Positions 54,249-64,000 of a stretch of DNA of 64,000 bases are shown one piece after another. The notes under the pieces are model-generated. The model was given only the letters and a program-made list of their open reading frames with translations. It was not told where the DNA came from and did no database searches. The stretch comes from Vandiemenella viatica. Its lineage: Eukaryota; Arthropoda; Insecta; Orthoptera; Morabidae. The position numbers were made by a program, and so were the translations under genes. Each line of letters starts with the position of its first letter. Position 1 is the first letter of the stretch. Location: the NCBI GenBank assembly GCA_031002005.1, contig CM061919.1:31151088-31215087 (forward strand), written 5' to 3'.

Positions 54249-54375
54249 TGCTCTAGACGCATTAACGTGCATGGCTACTCCTGCGCCCAGGTGCTCTAGA
54301 CGTGTTTACGTGCGCCCTTGTTCCTACCGTCAGGTGCTCTGGACGTGTATACATGCGCCGCCTGTCTGTGCTGGT
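54249..54375 (+). repeat. Three ~43-bp subterminal repeats
   Basis: TGCTCTAGACG near 54249 and 54292, and TGCTCTGGACG near 54335, each followed by a T/A-ACGTGC/ATGCGCC word. Located just inside the piggyBac-like left end, where transposase-binding repeats are expected. Confidence 0.6.
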
Positions 54376-54562
54376 CACGTTTAGACGTCCAGCCGCTCGG
54401 GTCCCTGTGTGCTCTGCACATGTTAAGGCGCAAGCTACTTTGCGGCCAGGTCAGGTTGCCGTATTTCCACCCCAGCTGGTTATTTGCTTTCCAACGTTCG
54501 GCCTGTGAGTGCAGGTGCGATCTTATTTATGTTGCTATTTTCATTTTAGTTTTCACTGAGAA

Positions 54563-55000
54563 AATGGCTCGCCGTCGTGTTTGTACAAAGGAAGAAATCA
54601 TGAAGAAGTGACTGCAGGAATGATCTCTTTGATATGGCTGATAGTGATGACCCCTCGATAGGATCTCGAAATAATAGTTCTAAGCCGTGTACATCAGTTA
54701 GTGGAAAACAACCATCTGTCTCCACAAGAGGTGAAAATTCTTCAGAAACTGAAGCTTCAGATAGCGAGAGCTAAATATGTGGAAAAAGACGTTGCTTTAC
54801 TGACAGGTTTGACTGGAAGAAAAACGATTCTCAACCTTTTGAGCACACGTTTGACTATTCAGCTGCAGGACACAAATATGGAATAGGTCAAAATTCCAGT
54901 ATTCTGTCATTTTCCTGAATTTTTAACAGAAGATCTTATGAAATCTTTTGCTGAATAAACAAATAGATTTTATTTATATACGAAGACAAATACGCTAGAA
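54563..55000 (+). pseudogene. piggyBac transposase N-terminal part
   Basis: Starts MARRRVCTKEEIMKK, then in another frame MADSDDPSIGS and WKKNDSQPFEHTFDYSAAGH, and PEFLTEDLMKSFAE before TNRFYLYTKT. The last matches the piggyBac block F-x-x-FFT-x-EL-x-x-I-x-x-ETNRYA. Stops and shifts throughout. Confidence 0.7.
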
Positions 55001-55035
55001 TCAGTTCACTAGATTTGCAAGGTGGAAGGATTTGA

Positions 55036-55215
<180 letters not shown>

Positions 55216-55289
55216 TGGGTAACTGCACTGTAATAATTACATTACATTTATACGCTTCTAAAACTAAGTGAAATACAAAAAAGTGTATA

Positions 55290-55530
55290 TATATATATAT
55301 ATATATATATTGAACATTGGATAGGATAAAAAACCACCGCTTACCAAAGAGGGGGATTCCAGCGGCGTTGGTACACGAAAAAAACACGAACACACAAAGA
55401 ATAAAAATTTACGAGCATGGCTCTTCCTCAGTAGAAGTGAGATGGCTGCACGCAAGCGCTGCTGGCAGCCAACTGCGTGAGCCACAATTTCGGTGGCTCA
55501 TGGTGGGGGAAATACATCATGTCAGGAAGT
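55290..55530 (-). mobile_element. Penelope-like terminal fragment inside piggyBac relic
   Basis: Closely matches 34380-34545 after a (TA)n run: ATTGAACATTGGATAGGATA, GAGGGGGATTCCAGCGGCG, CATGGCTCTTCCTCAGTAG, GAGATGGCTGCACGC. It contains the hammerhead-like core at 55407-55431. Another TA run near 55672 may mark the other side of the insertion. Confidence 0.65.
55407..55431 (-). ncRNA. Hammerhead-like core, CTGAGGA variant
   Basis: Minus strand: CTGAGGA (55431-55425), perfect 4-bp stem GAGC/GCTC with loop CAT, then GTAAA where GAAA is expected. Sister of the motif at 34.48 kb, which keeps GAAA but has a G-U pair in the stem. Confidence 0.35.
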
Positions 55531-56130
55531 GAGGGAGGGGGTAGAAGAATACAGGCCGGAAAACGGAGATGAATGGCAAGTATAAAGCAAAACTGTACAA
55601 GGTCCTGACGCGGAAGGGTAGTATACCTCAGTTAATCAAGTAATGGACACAAGTGGGGGAAAAAAGAAATATATATATATATATATATTTAACGTAACCA
55701 GTCCAAAGCTCGGATCCAAAAGAAGGATGGAAAATATATGCAGAATTTGTGAAAGGTATTCGAACATTTAACTTCAAAATTTTCTCCAGATGAATTACTG
55801 CACTCTCAAACAAAAACCAAACATATTTTAGTTTCTGTAATATCTATTTAATATATGAAGTACCTGTAGGTTTGTCTACACGGACATTCAGTTTTAGAGG
55901 AACTTAAGGTGTCAGAATAACTGCATTTATTTTGTATCTGGGTTTCAAAACGCAGAGCGGCAGCTGAAGGCCGTCACCCACAATGCCTCAGAAATATTCA
56001 GCATGTCGGGCCGCATGCCGAACTCAGCAATGCAGGTATAGGCCGACTGTTGCCACTCAGCGCAGGTAAACAGCTTACGGGACAAAAAAGGAGCTCCCAG
56101 CTGGGCAATACCTAGCTGTTAGAGAGTTAA

Positions 56131-59100
56131 CAAAATGCTGCTTCCTACTAGTGATCACTAATGATATAATTGATGTATATCCTCAAGTGGGCATTATTCG
56201 TGGCTTGGAGTTATTCTCTGTCCTACCGCGTTTACCACTCTCTCCGGGAGTCCGTAAAAAGTTTGGTCTGCATTAAGGGGCCAAATTGTTAACTGTAGCA
56301 AAATAACAATAATAACAATAAATAATATATAAATACATTAATAAATGAGGGCAGGAATTCTACTTGTTAACCACCATTGATACACAGTTTCTTCAATGAC
56401 ATGATAACGTTATTTCCGAAATTTGAAATTCAAAGAAACAGGAAATTTCAGGAAGGAGTAAAGACAATGCCAGGCTGGTTATAAGTTGTTGCTACCTCAG
56501 CTTCTGTCTATGGTAAGCCTAAGGGGGTGGTGCTTGTAAATGGCTCAGATTCGCGGATGCGATGCTGATCCCGGAAGCTAGTGCATTGTCTCACGGTTCC
56601 ACGGTTTGCAGTCAGGCCATGGGTAAAAGTGGTTTTATGAGCCTTATGTTTTTCTTGTGTTACAAGTACACTGGGATAGTGAAAACATATTATTCACTTA
56701 TTGAGAAGCAAAAAATACATATGTCTGCATGTATCTATTAAGCAATCCAAATTCATTTTCATTGTTATTCTTCAGTAAAGTCATTACTATTGCAATGGCT
56801 CGGAAAAGATAAGTTTCCAAGCAACGTAAAGAAATTCGACCACGGTCTTTGAGAAGAGGCAATTCCACATTCCTTTGATCAATTTCGGATTTAAAAAAAT
56901 TTAAACTGACATTTTGATGGCTGAATAATGAATGTGAATTGAGTACTGTCTAATGTCACTGATGTACTTTACCCTCCATCCAATTCGTTCGGCTATGAAT
57001 TAATGTAAATATATGATTTGTAATTGCATCTAAACATTATTGATAAACATTTTTAAAAGTGAGGCTCAAATTTTTTGATATTAATAGATCAGTCAAACAT
57101 CCGTATAATTCCATCAATGATACAATACAGTTTCTAATCCAATCATTCAACCAAAATATTATTTGATTAATTTCCTATTTGTTTGTTGAATAGTAATGCA
57201 ATCAAGATTTAATTTAGAACTACTGGTATCTGCATTTATTGACATAATAACTCGTTGCGTGCTGAAGTGATGCTAAAGTCAAATACAATCCGTTTCTGAA
57301 CACTGAAATGAGTAACAATCCTGTCTTAAAGTATAAATCAGGATACTGGAAGTAAATTCATTTAGCCAAAGTGTCAAGCAAGAAGTTTGTTTGCTCATAG
57401 TTGTAGAAGAATGATAGTCAGCATATTGTCGTCTTAACATCCACAAGGAATAGGAGTGGTTTTATAAATATCCTACGTTTCTTTTGTTCTAAGCAAAAAG
57501 CTATCAGTTTCTAAATTTCTGAAAGATTTTGTCCCAAGATAAAAATCATAAAATAGCTGATAGAAATAGTAACACATATTTTGCGTAATGTTTTCGTAAC
57601 AGAAAAACTACTATGTTCTTAAGCAAAAATTACGGGTCAGCTGATAGCACTATCAAGATCCACACTGTAATTCATTATAAGGATTTATACTTTATCTCTG
57701 TTACACACTGCAAATGTGTGGTAGGATAATCATGAAGAAGTAGGGCTGTTTACACACAGCGTTAAACGCGGAACATTTCCTTAAACAGCTTGTACAGAAT
57801 ATCCATTTCCAAGTTATTCCGTCTGCTTTAAGAATTCGTAATCATTAAACTTATTTCAATACTCGTACATTTTGTTATTATATTACTGTTGACAGTAACA
57901 TCAAAATTACGACACCCAGAGTTTGAATAAAATCCGCAGTAGCTAAGTTCAGAGTAGCGAAAAGTTAAATAACGGAAAAGAAGCGAAAAGACCGTATGCT
58001 GTTATAATCATTTACAGATGTTCCCAGGATAATATAGCCAATACCTCATAGTAATTTCATTGTATGTGTATTTCAAATTAATATCTATCATGCAGATAAT
58101 TCATAATATGGTTGACAGCGTAATCACTAGCGAAAATTTGAAAGGAAATAAATACCATCGAATCATTTTCAATTTATCGCGCTCCTTAGTTTTCAATATA
58201 ATCAAGGTAAATGGTTATTGCGCGGTATCACTTTCGGACTAGAGGGAAATGAAAGCTAATAAAAAATGATGAATTTTATAAGTACATTATTTAACCTGCA
58301 AGATAATAGCAGGAAACATGATTTTAAGTTAAGGCGTATATTATAATAAAGTTTAGCTACTAGCTATGTGACCCATGGACAGGTGATAGGGAGTGTGGAC
58401 TGGCAATTGGAAGATTTCCGACTTTGCATCTGCTGCCAGCGTTGATTCCCCCCAACCTCACATGCTCATCACATTTTGGGTAATCCTTATCATTGGAAAT
58501 AAATTTGTGTGAGGAACCTTGGAAAGACGGCACAAGTTATATGCAGTAAAATTATTTGTTGTATAAAATGTGATCGTCAATGTGAATGAGGTATGTTTAC
58601 AGAAAAGTACCGCTAACATAATACGTTTCTCCAAATACTGAGAGTTGCATTTGAAGCGAACTGCACACGAAAATTCTCTACTTTCCGTAATTTTACGACA
58701 AATTGCTTCCTGCACAATGAGAAGGTTATGATACAGCATGACTGACAGATGAGAGAGAAACGTAATTTCATTCATTTCAGTTTTAATAAGTATAGAAAAA
58801 TATGTTTATTATCCGAAATAAATTTACATCAACTTTAAAAAATGTATTAGTTATTACCAGATTCCCACAGTTCCTTATGGAAAAAAGTTTATAACAATAT
58901 CCATTAGACGAAATGTGTGTTTGTAAAGAAATATACTTCAATAAAAAAAATAAAGATCAACACAAACGGACTCCAGATTTTTGGGCATGTCTCGCTACCA
59001 CCAAACTATATAGCACTGCAAGAAGCTTAACGTTTTTGTCACGTAGGCCTTCACGGAAAACTCTGTTTTCTACTGTTCTTCAAGCACTATTAGCGAGTGG

Positions 59101-59380
59101 ATGACATATGTATTTATGAAAATTCTAGTTTTTTTATTGTCTTTTGATAAAATATGGGCGTAAAGTGAAATTGCACTATACACGGACATCAATTGTTTTT
59201 CTGAAATACTGTATTTTCAACCTCTCCACTTCAGAAGACTCGTTATTGGGTAGATCCTCCGATTTGATTGAAATTCATTGGCCGGAGATCACTGCCCACC
59301 CATATCAGTGTAAACTAATAATTACAAGGATCTTTAATGCTTCGAATAATTAAATTCTGACTGTTTGGCTAAACTGCTAT
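56131..59380. other. 3.2 kb without recognisable genes or elements
   Basis: AT-rich, short frames only (58060-58242, 58458-58775, 58913-59104, 59144-59353), none with a domain I know. No repeat ends or homopolymer-tailed insertions noted. It is the largest apparently transposon-free stretch of the window. Confidence 0.5.
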
Positions 59381-59384
59381 AGCT

Positions 59385-61130
59385 TTTATCAGTCCACCGT
59401 TTGCTCAGATTCACAGCAGAATTGACGTTTATGTCTAGATTAAAAGAAATTTGGGTATAATTTTATTTTCTCAAACACAATGAATATTCGTATAAAATGA
59501 ATGGAGGCATTTTATAAAGACTCTAGAGGACAGTCTTTAAAAAATCTACGAGTGAGAGCATTACAGAACTTATTTCTCATTTAAGAATATAGTTGAATAT
59601 TGGAGTGAAATAAAGTGTCTCTTAATGCTTGATTGCAGAGTATCAGGAAAGTGAAACACAGGTTATTTATGGAAGAAGGACGTTCATAATTTCCTGTTTT
59701 CGCAGAAGTAGGCGGAAATTTTTGTAAGCACTGGCCTTGTTTTCGATCATTCCTTCCAGCTTACTTAATGAATGGACTCTTGATCATTATTGTATATGCG
59801 TTCTTTTGTATATCACAATCAATGTCGGTTTCTGTAGTACCTTCAAGAAGTGTCTCTTCTTTATTTATCAAATGTGATGAGATATAATAATTCCTTTTTT
59901 CTAACAGTTATGGGCAGCTGCCAGGGAGCTTAATGGTTAAGGCAGATGGAAAGAAATGGCAGTATCACGGGTTCAAATCACTTTGTGTAATAAATTTTTA
60001 CTGAATTTACTTTGCTTGTGTCAGTAGTCCAGGACGTACAGTTCTTCGGATCCCACAGTCTAGCCATGACTCATGCCTATTACCCAGCAAAGAGACTGTT
60101 ACAAGGCTGCCGAAGTAATTTATAATTTTGATTTAATTTTACCTGAATGTATTATTATAGCATCGTAGTATGTGGATTGAAGAAACATTAAAACAAAAAT
60201 GAAAAGCATAGCTGAAGAATCTCGTAATTACGAAATGTGAAGTGACTTCAATCTTGTTGTAAAAATCAATAGTTTTTTGTGTGGATTTTAATGAAAATAA
60301 GGACACTTAAAACTGTAATCCTGTATATCCAGTCTTTTTCTGTGGATAGATCTTCCTACAAATTCTTTCTTAGGCCACGATTTCCAAAACATGTGTTTTT
60401 TATACTTCATCTGCCAGCATAAATGTGAATATCTTCTACAACGCTACATTTGAAAAGTTTTGACTGTTTTGCTTTGAAGGTTGATTACTGTGAAGCACTG
60501 GGCTCTATCCGTGCAGTGTTAGAAACATGTTATGGATGCTAAATTTTTTGTTATCAGATAAGGTTTTTTGAGATTTGATCGTTTAAACTACTCTTGTCTA
60601 AATAAACCTAGAACAAAAGGAGTATATAATTTTCTTACCGATGCACAAGCTTCCTTATGTTTCTATCATACAGTTTAATTATTTTTTTTCTTTCATTTGC
60701 CTCTATCCAATCTGAGTCCCAGCAGTATCTCTGATGTTAATGTAGTCGGTTTTGCATTTCTCCAAAATAGTGTAGAATCGCTGATGACCGAAAAAAGGAA
60801 ATTATGAACATCCTGCTTCTATAAATAACCTGTGTTTCACTTTCCTGATACTCTGCAATCAAGCATTACAAGATACTTTATTTCATTCAAATATTAAATT
60901 ATTTTCTTAAATGAGAAACAAGTGCTGGAATACTAATAGCTCGTAGCTTTGATTAAGACTGTCTTCTGGATTCTGTATAAAATACCTCCATTCATTTCAT
61001 ACAAAAATTCTTTATAGTGGAAATTATTCAAATCTAATCGCAAACGGAAATTCTTCTATATATTTCAGCAGCTGGTGGTTTTTTGGAAATACTGCAGATT
61101 GCGTGGATTTAATTAATCGAATTGTTAAAA
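59385..61130. mobile_element. Inverted-repeat element with tRNA-like core
   Basis: 59400-59715 matches the reverse complement of about 60795-61110 (AATGCTTGATTGCAGAGTAT, CAGGAAAGTGAAACACAGGT shared exactly). The 1.1-kb centre has no protein frame but holds a tRNA-derived stretch at 59917-60010. Ends are blurred; the right edge meets the Helitron-like unit. Confidence 0.7.
59917..60010 (+). repeat. tRNA-like SINE head
   Basis: GCTTAATGGTTAAGGCAGATGG is A-box-like and CACGGGTTCAAATCAC B-box-like, about 35 bases apart. A different tRNA parent from the main SINE family. It is not a functional tRNA: no acceptor-stem complementarity was found. Confidence 0.5.
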
Positions 61131-61571
61131 ATCCTTGTAGTCAACGATTACAAAGAAATGCCACGATCTGTGTCCAACAATTTTCCATCAAATTTGGCAA
61201 AGTTGTGGAGAGCGTGTCGGAGATGGTTCCTACAAAATAAAATTTCCAAAAATCCACCCCTTCTTCCCCATAACACCCCGTAATTTAAACAAACCAACAG
61301 ATTTTATCCAATTTTGATGGAAATTGGCACACACATACATTAAAACAAACAGAAAAATACTGCCTACATATGGCTTCCAAAAACTCATCCCCTGTTCCCC
61401 TTCCCACCCCTTAATTTTTACACAACCACACAACTTTTGTCTGATTTCGATGGAACTTTGTACACACATACTTTTTAAAAATATAAAAATAATATAGACA
61501 TTTGTTTTACAAAAACCAATCCCATTTTCCATTCCAAAACTACCCCACCTCTTCTCCCTTACACTCCATAT

Positions 61572-61603
<32 letters not shown>

Positions 61604-62964
61604 CCTCACAGATTTTATTCGATTTCTATGGAAATTTGCACATGTATACTGGAAAAAAAAAACAACATACCTATGGTTTCCAAAAAAGCATCCTCTCCCC
61701 TTTCCCACCCATTAATTTTTACGCAAACCCACACTTTTCACCCGATTTTTAAGGAACTTTGCACACACATATACTTCAAAAAATAGAAAAATACTGTAGA
61801 CATTAGTTATACAAAAACCCAGTCCCTCTCCCCTTTTCCACCCCTTCATCATTGTCAATGTTCTTTATAGAAAGCTACAGTTCCTAACCGATTTTTAAAG
61901 AATTTTGCAGATGAATACTTTAAAACAAACAGAAAAATACTGTTTACTTTCAGTTTGCCAGAGCCAAACCCCACCCCCTTCCACCATTTCCCCTCTCCTA
62001 TTAATTTCCTTTGATCTGTATTGAAACCCACAGTTTTTATCTGATTTCAATGGAACATTGCATTTGTATACTTAAAAATAAGAAGAAAAATGCTGTTTGA
62101 ATTTGATTTTAAACAACCAACTGCTCTCCTCCTTTACCCAAACCCCCTAATTTTTGTCAATATTTCTTATACATATCCACAGTTTTTGTCCAATGTCGGT
62201 GGAACTTCACTGCACGTATACTTTGAAACAAGGAGAAAAGTACTGCCTTCATATGGTTTCCAACCCCTCATCCCTTTTATTCCCTCCTCTCTTAGTTTCC
62301 AATGTTCCTTAAACTAAGTTTATTCAATGTGGATGGAACTTTGTACATGTATAAATTAAAGCAAAGAGAAAAATGCTGTCTATAGTTGGTTTACAAAAGC
62401 TACCCACTCTCCCTATCATACTAATTAAGCAAAATTTACATTTGAAACATTCAGTTTTTGGAAATATCCCGAAAACAGTGGAGAAATTAGACTTAGTAGA
62501 TAGTAACATTAGTAAAGTACACAATATTTCCTGTTAAACAGCGATAGACAGATTAGGATCGAGCTTGAATTTTAAAAATTATTTTAATGTTTTTGTGACA
62601 ACACACAAATCTACAATTTTTGAAGTTTGCCCACATATGCTTTAAAATAAGTGAAAAATGATATTTATATTTAGTTTACAAAACTGCACAGACTCTCTCG
62701 TTTTATCCCTCTTAAGACTGATTTACATGTGCAACTTTTCCGTGTTTAGCATATATCTCCAGAACAAATTCAGATTTTTTGTATATATAGTGATTGGAAT
62801 CACCAAAAATATGTCATATCCAAGACCATTGCAATAAACTTGAAATTTAATGAAACAGCAATTAAAATTTATACATAAATATCTGATTTTTACTAAATAC
62901 AAACTTTCAAAAGTATTCATTTAATCTATATGTGTAGTCAAGTAGCAATGCTGGGTCAGCTAGT
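61130..62964 (+). mobile_element. Helitron-like unit 1 with degenerate tandem array
   Basis: Ends GGTCAGCTAG|T at 62964. The interior has about eight diverged ~145-bp units, each with a GATGGAACTTTGCACACATA-type word, an AGAAAAATACTG word and a CCCCTTCCCACCCCTTAAT word (61315, 61447, 61622, 61745, 61890, 62045, 62195, 62330). The 5' start is lost against the inverted-repeat element. Short frames here are artefacts of the array. Confidence 0.65.
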
Positions 62965-63653
62965 CTTCTTCTTCTTTATATATAAAAATCAATGTCTGTC
63001 TGTTTGTCCTTTGTGCACTCCTAAACCGTTTGTCTGATTGCGGTGAAACTTTGATGATTAGTCGAGTGCAAGTCTGTGATGGTTCTTCAGAAAAAAAAAT
63101 TCCCAAACAACCACCCCTTCTTCCCCATAACACATAATTTTTAAAAAAAAAAACCATAGATTTTATCTGCTTTGTATGAAATTTTGTGCATGTATACTAT
63201 AAAATACAGAAAAATGCTGCTGCATATGGTTACCAAAAACGCATCTCCTCTCCCCCTTCCCACCCCTTAATTTTTACACAAACCCACTTTTTTGTCCGAT
63301 TTCGATGGAACTTTACGCACATACACTTTTTTAAAAAATAGAAAAATACTGTAGACATTAGTTTTACAAAAACCCAATCCGTCTTCCCTTTCCCACCCCC
63401 AATCCACCCATTCCTCCCCCTTACAACCCATTGTTTAAAAAAACCCACAGATTTTATCTGGTTTTGATGGAAATTTGAACACATATACTTAAAAACAAAC
63501 AGAAAAATAATGCATAGGCCTACATATGGTTTCCAAAAACACAACCGCTCTCCCCATTACCACCCCCTTAATTTTTACACAAACCAACACTTTTTATCCG
63601 ATATTGATGGAACTTCACACATATATACTTTAAAACAAGGAGAAAAATACTGT

Positions 63654-63824
63654 TGATTATTGGCTGTCCAGGTGGCGCCTTGTCATGTTTCTTGAAACTG
63701 ACGTTTCGACCCTCATTCTGGGGTCTTCTTCCAGGGCAGTTCTGTCGGTTTCAAGAAACATGACGCGACGCTACCCGGACAGCCAAGAATCAACTGATTC
63801 TGGCCGCGGAAGCCTACTGATTAC
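63654..63824. mobile_element. 171-bp fold-back insertion with 13-bp duplication
   Basis: AGAAAAATACTGT flanks it exactly (63641-63653 and 63825-63837). Inside, TTGGCTGTCCAGGTGGCG pairs with the inverted CGACGCTACCCGGACAGCCAA, and CATGTTTCTTGAAACTGACG with the matching inverted copy, forming a long hairpin. After it is an unpaired tail of about 30 bp. A hammerhead-like core lies at 63704-63734. Structure and long target duplication fit a Penelope-like minimal insertion. Confidence 0.75.
63704..63734 (-). ncRNA. Hammerhead-like core in the fold-back
   Basis: Minus strand: CTGGAAGA (63734-63727) in place of CTGATGA, then a one-base spacer, perfect 5-bp stem GACCC/GGGTC with loop CAGAATGA, then GAAA and CGTC. 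The right half is canonical; the first box is degenerate. Confidence 0.4.
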
Positions 63825-64000
63825 AGAAAAATACTGTCAACATTTGGTTCCCAATTCCCAACCCCTCATCCACTTTATTCCCTCCTCTATTAATTTATCT
63901 ACCTTACACTAACTTTATTCAATGTGGATGGAACTTTGCACGTGTATAAATTAAAGCTAATAGAGAAATGCTGTTTATTTTTAGTTTACAAAACTCACCC

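Larger units (their letters stand above)
62965..64000 (+). mobile_element. Helitron-like unit 2, head-to-tail, runs off window
   Basis: Begins TCTTCTTCTTTATATATAAA directly after CTAG of unit 1, with ATCAATGTCTGTCTGTTTG, the usual 5' start of insect Helitrons. The same ~145-bp units follow (63165, 63300, 63460, 63602, 63925), offset by about 1.85 kb from unit 1. It is interrupted by the insertion at 63654-63824. Confidence 0.7.

Overview
This window is eukaryotic, AT-rich, almost gene-free and packed with decayed transposable elements in every stage of nesting. A recurring tRNA-derived SINE (A box TGGTGTAATGG, B box GGTTCGAATCC, then a body ending in 'gacctcgatgtt...gacgtaaagcag'), together with Penelope-like, RTE-like, CR1-like, mariner, piggyBac, hAT, Harbinger-like, Helitron and Ty3/gypsy relics, points to an arthropod, most likely an insect with a large genome (a polyneopteran such as an orthopteroid or phasmid is my best guess from the SINE; this is inference from memory). 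No complete host gene, tRNA, rRNA or CRISPR array was found. Positions 42817-43816 are exactly 1000 N.

Layout. 1-3.0 kb: minus-strand Ty3/gypsy gag-protease-RT relic and an LTR-like block. 4.5-4.9 kb: 3' end of a minus-strand LINE. 5.3-9.8 kb: a plus-strand CR1-like LINE whose ORF1 is split by a 2.9-kb Sola2-like DNA transposon with an AATT duplication; joining the flanks at one AATT restores the LINE reading frame. 10.5-12.15 kb: a DNA element with ~160-bp terminal inverted repeats. 12.15-24.31 kb: a giant imperfect palindrome whose arms are nearly identical on the outside and about 75% identical inside. The right arm carries a Harbinger-like element (TTA duplication), which itself contains a Helitron built around a 184/368-bp tandem array; the left arm is a natural empty site. 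25.6-28.8 kb: a decayed LINE holding a Penelope-like inverted insertion (with a SINE inside) and a second SINE with clean target duplications.

29-35.5 kb: two non-repetitive minus-strand open segments preceded by splice-acceptor-like sequence (29083-29256 and 35243-35462), the best host-exon candidates, among SINEs, a Tc1/mariner deletion derivative, a C-tract element and a piggyBac-like relic with three copies of a 16-bp palindrome. 35.5-39.6 kb: two Penelope-like copies head to head, one interrupted by a full-length mariner. 40.2-42.8 kb: a second mariner interrupted by an inverted-repeat element, and the end of a third mariner running into the gap. 43.8-47.6 kb: LINE 3' end, hAT fragment, LINE RT fragment, and a long open hAT C-terminal frame. 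50.1-52.5 kb: an EN-RT LINE with a 102-bp hairpin insertion, followed by two tandem Helitron-like ends. 54.2-56.1 kb: a second piggyBac-like relic. 59.4-61.1 kb: another inverted-repeat element with a tRNA-like core. 61.1-64.0 kb: two head-to-tail Helitron-like units (CTAG|TC junction), the second carrying a 171-bp fold-back insertion with a 13-bp duplication.

The most unusual theme is a set of hammerhead-ribozyme-like cores (CTGANGA, short stem, GAAA) at 25.07, 27.41, 27.47, 34.48, 39.55, 55.41 and 63.70 kb. Several sit in small inverted or fold-back insertions, as known for Penelope-like retroelements. The elements do not form a pathway; the biological content is the order of insertions, which several paralogous or frame-based empty sites let one read directly.
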